From Halorussus caseinilyticus (GTDB taxonomy: Archaea > Halobacteriota > Halobacteria > Halobacteriales > Haladaptataceae): 64,000 nt of DNA. A model generated the notes under the pieces. It did not search any database and was not told the DNA's origin. It was given only the letters and a program-made list of their open reading frames with translations. A program made the position numbers and the translations under genes. This document shows, piece by piece, positions 56,886-64,000 of this stretch. The stretch is from assembly GCF_029338395.1 (NCBI RefSeq), contig NZ_CP119809.1, positions 1,674,001 to 1,738,000 on the forward strand, given 5' to 3'. Each line of letters starts with the position of its first letter. Position 1 is the stretch's first letter.

Positions 56886-57506
56886 GTGGCTAAAGCCGAT
56901 ACCCGGTCGGACACCGACGACCGAATCGACCCCCGACTCGGCGACGACTGCGAGGTCTCCCCCGGTGCAACGGTCGGCCACCGCCACCGCGACGACGCTT
57001 CGCCGCCGGTTCTGGGCGACAACGCCACGATTCGCTCCGGGAGCATCGTTTACGCCGACGTTGAAATCGGTGACGACTTCACGACCGGCCACCGCGTTCT
57101 CGTGCGCGAGAACACCACCATCGGCGACGACGTGGTAGTCGGCACCGACACCGTAATCGACGGGACGACCACCATCGGGTCGCACGTCAGCCTCCAGACG
57201 GGCGTCTACGTCCCGACCGACACCACCATCGGGAGCGAGGTGTTCGTCGGACCCCGCGCGGTCCTGACCAACGACCCCTACCCGATTCGGAAGGACGTGG
57301 AACTCGAAGGTCCGACGCTCGAAAATCACGTCTCGGTCGGTGCGAACGCGACCATCCTGCCCGGCGTGACCGTCGGCGAGGGGTCGTTCGTCGCGGCCGG
57401 GGCAGTCGTGACCGACGACGTACCGCCGGAGACGCTGGCGCTGGGTGCGCCCGCCGAGCATCGGCCGCTTCCCGACGTGCTGGAAGGGGGGAACGACATC
57501 GCATGA
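56886..57506 (+). CDS. Hexapeptide-repeat N-acetyltransferase, WbpD-like
   Basis: A 206-residue left-handed beta-helix acetyltransferase. Hexapeptide runs start near residue 12 (RIDPRLGDDCEVSPGATVG) and continue through VVVGTDTVIDGTTTIG, ANATILPGVTVGEGSFVAAG and VVTDDVPPETLALGAPA. The conserved NDPYP segment is the substrate loop of the WbpD/WlbB class, which acetylates the 3-amino group of UDP-GlcNAc(3N)A. The start codon is GTG. Its stop overlaps the aminotransferase start as ATGA. Motif-based assignment to the Wbp pathway rests on the neighbours. Confidence 0.82.
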   Translation: MAKADTRSDTDDRIDPRLGDDCEVSPGATVGHRHRDDASPPVLGDNATIRSGSIVYADVEIGDDFTTGHRVLVRENTTIGDDVVVGTDTVIDGTTTIGSHVSLQTGVYVPTDTTIGSEVFVGPRAVLTNDPYPIRKDVELEGPTLENHVSVGANATILPGVTVGEGSFVAAGAVVTDDVPPETLALGAPAEHRPLPDVLEGGNDIA

Positions 57507-58591
57507 CCGACGTTCCCATCGCCGACCCCGAACTGGGCGAGCGCGAAGTCGAGCGCGTCCGGGAGGTCATCGAGTCGGGCCGAATCGCCGACGGTCCCCG
57601 AGTCCGGGAGTTCGAGTCGGAGTTCGCCGCGTTCTGCGAGGCCGACCACGGCGTCGCTACGAGTAACGGGACGACGGCGCTCCACGCCGCCTTCGAAGCG
57701 CTCGGAATCGGACCGGGCGACAAGGTGGTGACGACGCCGTTCTCGTTCATCGCCAGTGCAAACGCCATTCGACTCGCGGGCGCAGAGCCGGTGTTCGCGG
57801 ACATCGACCCGGACACCTTCAACCTCGACCCGACGGCAGTCGAGGAAGTCGCCCGGCGCGAGGACGGCGTGGCCGCCGTCCTGCCGGTCCACCTCTACGG
57901 TCTCCCCGCGGAGATGGACCACCTCCTCGACGTGGCCGACGACTACGGACTCGCCGTGGTCGAGGACGCCGCCCAAGCCCACGGCGCGGAGTACCGAGGT
58001 CGGCGCGTCGGGTCGTTCGGCGACGCCGCCTGCTTCTCGATGTACCCGACCAAGAACATGACCACGGGCGAGGGCGGGATGATAACGACCGACCGCGACG
58101 ACGTGGCCGAGCGAGCGAGTAGCTTCGTCAACCACGGGCGACCGCCCGAGGGTGGCTACGAACACGTCCGGGTCGGCCACAACTTCCGGATGACCTCGAT
58201 AGCCGCGGCCATCGGTCGGGTCCAACTCGACCGACTACCCGACTACAACGAGACCCGCCGGTCGAACGCGGCGTATCTGACCGACTCGCTGGCAGACGCC
58301 GACGTGGTGACGCCGACCGTCCCCGACGACTGCGAACACGTCTACCACCAGTACACGGTCCGGACCGACGACAGGGACGGACTCGCGGCGTACCTCGACG
58401 AGGCGGGCGTGGGCACGGGCGTCTACTACCCGACGCCAATCCACGACCAACCTGCCTACGACGGCGTGGCCCACGCCGCACCGGTCGCCGAGCGAACCGC
58501 CGAACAGGTACTCTCGCTTCCGGTCCACCCGAACGTCTCCGAACAGGACCTCCGAACCATCGCCTCCGCCATCCAAGAGTATGAACGCTGA
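57503..58591 (+). CDS. DegT/DnrJ/EryC1 aminotransferase, WbpE-like
   Basis: A 362-residue PLP-dependent sugar aminotransferase. The Schiff-base lysine is K184 in MYPTKNMTTGEGG. VATSNGTTALHAAFEALG binds PLP phosphate, and VVEDAAQAHGA carries the ring-contact Asp. It would aminate C3 of a UDP-3-keto-sugar to give UDP-GlcNAc(3N)A. It overlaps the acetyltransferase gene by 4 bases and the dehydrogenase gene by 11. Confidence 0.9.
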   Translation: MTDVPIADPELGEREVERVREVIESGRIADGPRVREFESEFAAFCEADHGVATSNGTTALHAAFEALGIGPGDKVVTTPFSFIASANAIRLAGAEPVFADIDPDTFNLDPTAVEEVARREDGVAAVLPVHLYGLPAEMDHLLDVADDYGLAVVEDAAQAHGAEYRGRRVGSFGDAACFSMYPTKNMTTGEGGMITTDRDDVAERASSFVNHGRPPEGGYEHVRVGHNFRMTSIAAAIGRVQLDRLPDYNETRRSNAAYLTDSLADADVVTPTVPDDCEHVYHQYTVRTDDRDGLAAYLDEAGVGTGVYYPTPIHDQPAYDGVAHAAPVAERTAEQVLSLPVHPNVSEQDLRTIASAIQEYER

Positions 58592-59570
58592 TTCCCCGGA
58601 CGCGACGAACGCCGCCGTCGTCGGCGTCGGCAACATGGGTCGTCACCACGCGCGAGTGTACAGCGAACTCCCGAACGTGAACCTCGTCGGCGTCTTCGAC
58701 GTGGACGACCAACAGGCCCGCGAGGTCGCCGCCGACCACGGGACTCGCGCGATGAACATGGAAGCGCTCGTCCGCGCCGCGGACGTGGCGTCCATCGCGG
58801 TCCCCAACCAGTTCCACGCCGAGATAGCGTCCCAGTGCATCGAACACGGGGTTGACGTGCTGGTCGAGAAGCCCTTCGTGGACGACCCCGAGACCGGCAG
58901 GGAACTGCTCGACCGGGCCGAAAAAGCGGGGGTGACGGTTCAGGTCGGCCACGTCGAGCGGTTCAATCCGGCGATTCGGACGCTCGCGGACATCGTGGCC
59001 GACCTCGACGTAATCGCCGTGGACGCCCAGCGACTCGGCCCGCCGCCGGGCGACCGACAGGTGGACGAGAGCGCGGTACTCGACCTGATGATTCACGACA
59101 TCGACGTGGTGTTGGCGATTCTCGACGGCGAACCCGACGAGGTGAACGCCCGCGGCGTCAGGAACAACCAGTACGCCACGGCGAGCCTCGAATTTCCGGA
59201 CGCGGTGGCGACGCTGACCGCGAGTCGGGTAACTCAGCAACGAATCCGAAAGCTCTCGATTACCGCCGAGGAGTGTCGGGTCAACGTGGACTACATCGAC
59301 CGCTCGGTCGAGATTCACCGCCACTCGCTCCCCGAGTACATCGAGGACAACGGCGACGTGCGCTACCGTCACGAGAGCATCGTGGAGCGACCCACCGTCG
59401 AGACGGGCGAACCGCTCAAAAACCAGTTGCAGTCGTTCGTCGCCGCCGCCACCTCGGAGGCCGACCCGGTGGTCTCGGGCGAGGACGGCCTGCGCGTCCT
59501 CGAAGTCGCGCGCGAAATCGACGGCATCGCGGCCGACGAGAGACCGGAGGCGGAGGTGAGCGTCCGGTGA
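58581..59570 (+). CDS. Gfo/Idh/MocA oxidoreductase, WbpB-like 3-dehydrogenase
   Basis: A 329-residue NAD(P)-dependent sugar dehydrogenase. Rossmann motif VVGVGNMGRHHARVYSEL (residues 11-28), EKP motif in VLVEKPFVDDPETG, and DLMIHDIDVVLAIL around the catalytic His. In the Wbp set this protein oxidises C3 of UDP-GlcNAcA. The start codon lies within the end of the aminotransferase gene; the stop overlaps the next GTG as GTGA. Confidence 0.87.
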   Translation: MNADSPDATNAAVVGVGNMGRHHARVYSELPNVNLVGVFDVDDQQAREVAADHGTRAMNMEALVRAADVASIAVPNQFHAEIASQCIEHGVDVLVEKPFVDDPETGRELLDRAEKAGVTVQVGHVERFNPAIRTLADIVADLDVIAVDAQRLGPPPGDRQVDESAVLDLMIHDIDVVLAILDGEPDEVNARGVRNNQYATASLEFPDAVATLTASRVTQQRIRKLSITAEECRVNVDYIDRSVEIHRHSLPEYIEDNGDVRYRHESIVERPTVETGEPLKNQLQSFVAAATSEADPVVSGEDGLRVLEVAREIDGIAADERPEAEVSVR

Positions 59571-60916
59571 GTCTACAGGAGGTCGTCCACCTGTACGGCA
59601 GTGACGCGCCCGAGTCCGACCAGCGAGAGGCGTTCCGGTCGGGCCGGGTCCCGGTCGGGGTGTACGGTCTCGGCAAGATGGGGCTTCCGCTCGCGGCGGT
59701 GTACGCCGACGTGTCGGGCAACGTCGTGGGCGCGGACGTGGACCGCGAGGTGGTCGCGTCGGTCAACGACGGCGAGTGCCACGTCGAGCGCGAACCCGGT
59801 CTGCCGGAGTTGGTCGCCGAAACCGTCGCGGACGGCGCGTTCGAGGCGACCGACGACCCGGCGGCGGCCGCGAGTCGGGCCGCGATTCACGTCGTCATCG
59901 TGCCCACGCCCATCACCGACGACCGGGAGGCCGACCTCTCCATCCTCCGGTCTGTCGCAGAGGACATCGGGTCGGGCTTGGACCCCGGCGACCTCGTAAT
60001 CGTGGAGTGTACGGTGCCGCCCCGGACCTGCGAGGACCTGCTGGAACCGATGCTCGCGGACGCGGCCGGACACGACGAGTTCGGACTCGCGTTCTGCCCC
60101 GAGCGAACCGCCAGCGGGCGGGCGCTCGAAGACATCCGCGGGGCGTACCCGAAAGTCGTCGGCGGCGCGGACGACGAGAGTACGCGGGTCGCCGAGTTGG
60201 TCTACGGCGAACTCACCGACAACGACGTGCTGGCGGTTTCGGACGCCACCACCGCGGAGGCGGTGAAGGTGTTCGAGGGTCTCTATCGGGACGTGAACAT
60301 CGCGCTGGCGAACGAACTCGCCACGCTGACCGACGAGTTGGGCATCGACGTGAACGAGGCCATCGAGACGGCCAACACCCAACCGTTCTGCGAGATTCAC
60401 TCTCCGGGTCCCGGCGTCGGGGGCCACTGCATCCCCTACTACCCCTACTTCGTCATCAACGGCTTCGACGCCGACTCGCCGCTACTCGAAACCGCCCGCG
60501 AGGTCAACGACTCGATGCCCCGGTTCACCGTCGAGACGCTGACCCGCGAACTCGACGCCGAAGGGAAGTCGCCGGAGGACGCCACGATTGCGGTTCTCGG
60601 GTTGACCTACCGGCCGGGCGTAGAGGAGACCCGCGCCACGCCCGCCGAACCAATCGCAGAGCGACTCTCGGACCTCGGCGCGGAAGTCCTCGCGGTGGAC
60701 CCCATGCTGGACGACGCCGAGGGGTTCGCCGCCGAAAAGGTATCGCAGGATAGGCTTTACGAACGGGACTTGGACGCGGTGGTGCTGGTGACGCCCCACG
60801 AGGAGTTCGAGAGCGTCTCGTGGGACCGATTCGACCCGCTGGTGGTCGTGGACGGCCGCCAGAGCCTCGCGCTCGACGACACCGACCACCGCGTCTACAC
60901 CATCGGGAGCGGCTAA
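59567..60916 (+). CDS. Nucleotide-sugar 6-dehydrogenase, WbpA-like
   Basis: A 449-residue UDP-sugar dehydrogenase. NAD fold GVYGLGKMGLPLAAVYADV near residue 30, IVVECTVPPRT-type region (VIVECTVPPRTCEDLLEPM), the catalytic Cys C288 in GVGGHCIPYYPYF, and a C-terminal NAD-binding domain with VLGLTYRPGVEETRATPA. It makes the uronic acid by two-step oxidation of C6. WbpA (UDP-GlcNAc) and WecC (UDP-ManNAc) are hard to separate by eye; the neighbours favour WbpA. It starts with GTG, overlapping the previous stop. Confidence 0.87.
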   Translation: MSLQEVVHLYGSDAPESDQREAFRSGRVPVGVYGLGKMGLPLAAVYADVSGNVVGADVDREVVASVNDGECHVEREPGLPELVAETVADGAFEATDDPAAAASRAAIHVVIVPTPITDDREADLSILRSVAEDIGSGLDPGDLVIVECTVPPRTCEDLLEPMLADAAGHDEFGLAFCPERTASGRALEDIRGAYPKVVGGADDESTRVAELVYGELTDNDVLAVSDATTAEAVKVFEGLYRDVNIALANELATLTDELGIDVNEAIETANTQPFCEIHSPGPGVGGHCIPYYPYFVINGFDADSPLLETAREVNDSMPRFTVETLTRELDAEGKSPEDATIAVLGLTYRPGVEETRATPAEPIAERLSDLGAEVLAVDPMLDDAEGFAAEKVSQDRLYERDLDAVVLVTPHEEFESVSWDRFDPLVVVDGRQSLALDDTDHRVYTIGSG

Positions 60917-60919
60917 CGG

Positions 60920-61563
60920 ATGTACCGGGAGAAGACCGTCACCGTCGTCGTCCCCGCGCACGACGAAGCGGGGTTCGTCGGCGAGGTAATCGACACGATT
61001 CCGGCGTTCGTGGACCGAGTGTACCCGGTAGACGACGCCTCGACGGACGCGACGTGGGCCGCGATTCGGTCCGCGGCGCGGCGGACGAACGGGCGCGGCG
61101 ACAGAGTGGCCGACGGCGCGGGGAGTTCCGCGCGTCCGGTCCGGACGAGTCCGGACCGGACGCCGCCGGGGGCGGTTCGGGCGCGAGCGCGACGGAGACG
61201 AGCAATTCCGGCGCGAGAGCGGACGAGACCGTCGATTCGGTGTTCGACGACTACGGGTTCGCCAACGCGATGCTGGTCCACCTCAACGTGGCCGACGCGC
61301 GGGTCGCCGACGTGCCGATGCCCGCCGAGTACGGCGACGAAGAGAGCGGCATCCGGTACTCGACGTTCGTCCCGCAGTTGTCGGCGCTGTTGGCCAAGGG
61401 GTTCGGGTGGCGACTCGCCGAGAAGCACGTCCGACGGGAGTCCCACCCGCTCGTCGCCTTCTACGGACTCGGCGTCGTCGGGACGCTGGCCGGAACCTAC
61501 GCGACGGTTCGGGACGCCCTCGACGGAAGCGAGCCGAGCGACAGAGTGAGACGATGCTATTAG
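60920..61563 (+). pseudogene. Glycosyltransferase family 2 remnant with internal deletion and frameshift
   Basis: The first 45 residues (MYREKTVTVVVPAHDEAGFV, then VYPVDDASTDATWAAI) are a normal GT2 N-terminus. The C-terminal part, VFDDYGFANAMLVHLNVADA onward, is in a different frame (+2) and ends at 61563. Between them lies a degenerate linker, and the GT2 catalytic core, including the DxD region, is missing. Without the deletion the protein would be some 150-180 residues longer. The catalytic core has been lost, so this cannot be an active enzyme. Confidence 0.85.
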
Positions 61564-61655
61564 AAACCAAAACAATGCTAAAGAAAATGAAAATCATGCT
61601 AAGAGACGGACGGACGATTGTCAAAGCGAAGCGACGAACGGAGGGAGCCTCGTGA
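61554..61655 (+). CDS. Lysine-rich 33-residue open frame in an A-rich patch
   Basis: The frame MLLETKTMLKKMKIMLRDGR then TIVKAKRRTEGAS starts at 61554 and ends TGA (61653-61655), overlapping the next small frame's GTG. The first 60 bases are A-rich, unlike any neighbouring gene, with ATGCTA three times. It may be the decayed end of the glycosyltransferase or an arrived fragment. A real protein is doubtful. Confidence 0.3.
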   Translation: MLLETKTMLKKMKIMLRDGRTIVKAKRRTEGAS

Positions 61656-61804
61656 CGACGCTGGCGGGTCTCGCCGCGATTGGCGTCGGGATGGCGTTCG
61701 ACGCCGCCGAGAACGAGGACCTGCACGTCACCGTGGACGCCGACGAGGACGAATTCCGGCCGGATGGCGCGGACCGACCCGACGACGGGGAGGGCCAGCG
61801 ATGA
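61652..61804 (+). CDS. Small 50-residue protein upstream of wecB
   Basis: GTG at 61652 begins VTTLAGLAAIGVGMAFDAAE and the protein ends GADRPDDGEGQR. A hydrophobic segment (3-17) is followed by an acidic tail. The stop overlaps the wecB start by 4 bases (ATGA), as for real operon genes, and codon use is haloarchaeal. The function is unknown. Confidence 0.5.
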   Translation: MTTLAGLAAIGVGMAFDAAENEDLHVTVDADEDEFRPDGADRPDDGEGQR

Positions 61805-62862
61805 AGGTCCTGACCGTCGTCGGCGCGCGCCCGCAGTTCGTCAAGGCCGCCGCGGTGTCCCGGGAACTCCGGCGACGCCACGACGAGGTGCTGGTCCACA
61901 CCGGCCAGCACTACGACGAGGAGATGTCGGACGTGTTCTTCGAGGAGTTAGGGATGCCGGAACCCGACGACAATCTCGGCGTCGGGTCGGACAGCCACGG
62001 CGCTCAGACCGCCGAGATGATAGCCGGACTCGAAGCGCGCATCGACTCGGAGGACCCCGACGCGGTGCTGGTCTACGGCGACACCAACTCGACGCTGGCG
62101 GCGGCGGTGGCCGCCTCGAAGATGGACACCCGCCTCGCCCACGTCGAGGCCGGACTCCGGAGTTACAACCGCCAGATGCCAGAGGAGGTCAACCGAGTGT
62201 TGACCGACCACGCCGCGGACCTGCTGTTTGCACCCTCCCGGCGCGCGGTCGAAAATCTCCGCGAGGAGTCGGTCCCCGGCGCGGTCCACGACACCGGCGA
62301 CGTGATGCACGACGCGGTGCTGTGGGCGCGCGAACGGGCCGAGGAACACTCCGAGATACTCGACGAGTTCGGCGTCGAACCCGACGAGTACGTGCTAGCG
62401 ACGGTCCACCGCGCGGCCAACACCGACGACCCCGAGAGCCTCGCGGCCATCCTCGACGCGCTGGCGGGCGACTCGCGGGAAGTCGTCCTGCCCGCACACC
62501 CCCGGACGATAAACCGTATGCGGGAATACGGAATGTACGAGGACGCCCGCGAGCGACTGACGCTGACCGACCCCGCGGGCTACCTCGACTTCGTGCGCTT
62601 GCAGGACTGCGCCGACGTGGTGGCGACCGACTCGGGCGGCGTCCAGAAGGAGGCGTTCTTCCTCGACACCCCCTGCGTGACGATGCGCGAGGAGACCGAG
62701 TGGCGCGAGACGGTCGAAGCGGGGTGGAACACGCTCGTCGGCGCGAACGAGAAAGCAATCCGGCGCGCGCTGGCAAACGCCGAACCGCCCGCCGACAAGC
62801 CCCGGCCCTACGGCGACGGAGATGCCGCGGCGACGATTACCAACTTGCTAGACGATGCCTGA
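61801..62862 (+). CDS. wecB: UDP-N-acetylglucosamine 2-epimerase (WecB/WbpI type)
   Basis: A 353-residue non-hydrolysing epimerase. Motifs: VVGARPQFVKAAAVSREL, HTGQHYDEEM, VYGDTNSTLAAAVAAS, HVEAGLRSYNRQMPEEVNR, and TDSGGVQKEAFFL. It interconverts gluco and manno configurations at C2 of a UDP-sugar. Given the other genes, UDP-GlcNAc3NAcA to UDP-ManNAc3NAcA (WbpI role) is the likely step. The next gene overlaps by 8 bases. Confidence 0.92.
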   Translation: MKVLTVVGARPQFVKAAAVSRELRRRHDEVLVHTGQHYDEEMSDVFFEELGMPEPDDNLGVGSDSHGAQTAEMIAGLEARIDSEDPDAVLVYGDTNSTLAAAVAASKMDTRLAHVEAGLRSYNRQMPEEVNRVLTDHAADLLFAPSRRAVENLREESVPGAVHDTGDVMHDAVLWARERAEEHSEILDEFGVEPDEYVLATVHRAANTDDPESLAAILDALAGDSREVVLPAHPRTINRMREYGMYEDARERLTLTDPAGYLDFVRLQDCADVVATDSGGVQKEAFFLDTPCVTMREETEWRETVEAGWNTLVGANEKAIRRALANAEPPADKPRPYGDGDAAATITNLLDDA

Positions 62863-63916
62863 GATTTCCGACCCCCGAATCGCCGGGTCACCCTCGGCAG
62901 TCGCGGACGCCGAGTTCGCGCTGTTGCTGACCCACGACGTGGACCGGCCCTACAAGACGGTCCAGTCGCTCTACCACGCAATCGAGCGCCGCGACCCCCG
63001 CCAACTGAGGGCGCTGTTGCCCGGCGAGAACCCGTGGTGGCAGTTCGAGACCATCGCAAGTCTCGAAGCGTCGCTGGGCGTCCGGTCGGCGTTCTACTTC
63101 CTGCGCGAGCGACATCTGCTCGAACGCCCGCCGAGCGACTGGTTCGACCCCTTCTACTGGATAGAACACTTCGGTCGCTACGACCCCGAGACCCCCGAGA
63201 TAGCCGACCTGCTCGAACGACTCCACGAAGGCGGATGGGAAGTCGGTCTCCACGGGTCCTACGACGCCTACGACGACCGGAACCGCCTCCGGGTCGAGAA
63301 GGAGACGCTGGAGTCGGCCCTCGGCGACGAGGTGAGAGGCGGCCGACAGCACCACCTCAACCGCGGTCCCCGGACGTGGGAACACCACCGCTCGATTGGT
63401 CTCCGGTACGACGCCAGTCCGGGGTCGAGCGAGACGTTCGGCTTCGACCACGGCCACCTCCCGCTTCGACCCTTCGACGACGAGTTCGTCGTCTTCCCGC
63501 TGACCGTGATGGAGGCGGCGCTGACCGACCCCGGCGAGGACTTCGAGACGGCGTGGGCCGAGTGCGAGGGGTTGCTGGACGAGGCGGCGGCCAACGACGC
63601 GGTGATGTCGGCGCTGTGGCACCCCCGGTTGTTCACCGAGACCGACTTTCCGGGGTATCGGCGACTCTACCGGCGGCTAATCGAACGCGCGCTAGAGATG
63701 GGTGCGTGGGTCGGCTCGCCCGGCGACTACTACGACCTCATGGACCACCCCGGCGGCGAGACGGAGGCGAGCGAGGCGACCGAAACCGAAGGAACCGCCG
63801 ACGAGGCGCGAGCGAACAGAACCGCGGCCGAGAGCGACTACAGGAGTCGCCTACGCTCGCCGCAGGTGGAGGATAACAAAGTGAAAACCGGCGCGAACAC
63901 CGAGTCAACAGGATGA
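62855..63916 (+). CDS. Polysaccharide-deacetylase-family protein
   Basis: A 353-residue protein of the NodB-like polysaccharide deacetylase superfamily (YbaN-type). The metal motif LLLTHDVDRPYKTV is at residues 24-37, with WEVGLHGSYDAYDDRNRLRV providing further His/Asp residues. A 60-residue disordered acidic tail ends the protein. It could deacetylate an N-acetyl sugar of the surface polymer; no signal peptide is present. It overlaps wecB by 8 bases and the next gene by 4. Confidence 0.82.
   Translation: MPEISDPRIAGSPSAVADAEFALLLTHDVDRPYKTVQSLYHAIERRDPRQLRALLPGENPWWQFETIASLEASLGVRSAFYFLRERHLLERPPSDWFDPFYWIEHFGRYDPETPEIADLLERLHEGGWEVGLHGSYDAYDDRNRLRVEKETLESALGDEVRGGRQHHLNRGPRTWEHHRSIGLRYDASPGSSETFGFDHGHLPLRPFDDEFVVFPLTVMEAALTDPGEDFETAWAECEGLLDEAAANDAVMSALWHPRLFTETDFPGYRRLYRRLIERALEMGAWVGSPGDYYDLMDHPGGETEASEATETEGTADEARANRTAAESDYRSRLRSPQVEDNKVKTGANTESTG
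63873..63881 (+). promoter_or_regulatory. ATAACAAAG box within the 3' end of the deacetylase gene
   Basis: The nonamer centre is about 36 bases before the ATG at 63913, at nearly the TATA position. It may allow separate transcription of the last gene. Confidence 0.5.
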
Positions 63917-64000
63917 GAGTCGAGCAACTCGAACTGTCGGAGTGGGAGTCTGCACTGCCGAGCGACGGCTTCGAAGTGTTTCACCGGCCGGGGGCGCTGG
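63913..64000 (+). CDS. Probable GNAT/FemAB-like transferase, 5' part only
   Basis: The gene starts at the ATGA overlap with the deacetylase gene and is cut by the window end. The 29 visible residues (MRVEQLELSEWESALPSDGF onward) resemble the start of the FemAB-like GNAT proteins found in haloarchaeal glycan loci. With so little sequence the call is tentative. Confidence 0.5.
   Translation, partial: MRVEQLELSEWESALPSDGFEVFHRPGAL

Overview
This window reads as chromosomal DNA of a halophilic archaeon (class Halobacteria). The evidence is the high GC content, very acidic predicted proteins, many Tat signal peptides, TATA boxes about 26 nt before start codons (leaderless transcripts), an archaeal 16S-tRNA-Ala-23S-5S operon with bulge-helix-bulge processing stems, dodecin, and several haloarchaea-only families. 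The genus cannot be fixed by eye; a Halorussus-like lineage is only a guess. No transposase, integrase or CRISPR array was seen.

Layout. 1-18 kb: ordinary core and accessory genes. These are purM (3' end), an MscS channel, a 5'-nucleotidase/UspA pair, small haloarchaeal proteins, a class V aminotransferase, hisD, a secreted protein with a Trp/Asp tail, an IscA-type carrier, dodecin, membrane proteins, two tandem secreted PHB-depolymerase-like esterases, a flippase and a LOR/SDH ornithine cyclodeaminase-like enzyme. 18.1-23.7 kb: the rRNA operon on the minus strand, with terminator, processing stems and a probable tandem promoter region. 23.9-38 kb: an ABC transporter, a saccharopine-dehydrogenase-like protein, a DUF7344-type protein, an AlkA-like glycosylase, a RimK-RimB fusion divergent from an AstE/aspartoacylase-like hydrolase, an HTH regulator, sdhCDBA and XapX.

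38-54.5 kb: a cell-surface region. It has an archaellin-like protein, a PKD/beta-propeller protein with a PGF-CTERM-like end, a DUF1616 protein, a membrane metal-dependent hydrolase, three Tat-exported beta-helix proteins (two are close paralogues), methylglyoxal synthase, and two alkaline-phosphatase-superfamily enzymes on either side of a FemAB-like transferase. 54.5-64 kb: glmM, a membrane DUF7344-type protein, then a tight plus-strand operon. The operon encodes an acetyltransferase, a DegT aminotransferase, a Gfo/Idh dehydrogenase, a nucleotide-sugar dehydrogenase, a broken glycosyltransferase, a UDP-GlcNAc 2-epimerase, a polysaccharide-deacetylase-like protein and the start of another protein, probably GNAT/FemAB-like. 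The five sugar enzymes match the WbpA/B/E/D/I set that makes UDP-2,3-diacetamido-2,3-dideoxymannuronic acid.

Most notable signals: (i) the nonamer ATAACAAAG occurs six times, as far as I could find, only between 41.5 and 64 kb and mostly at promoter positions of surface or glycan genes; (ii) a complete Wbp-like operon with a freshly decayed glycosyltransferase; (iii) a one-chain RimK ligase plus retropepsin-like RimB protein facing an AstE-like hydrolase; (iv) two intergenic repeat families, one with a palindrome inserted in one copy; (v) paralogous exported beta-helix proteins with duplicated upstream boxes.
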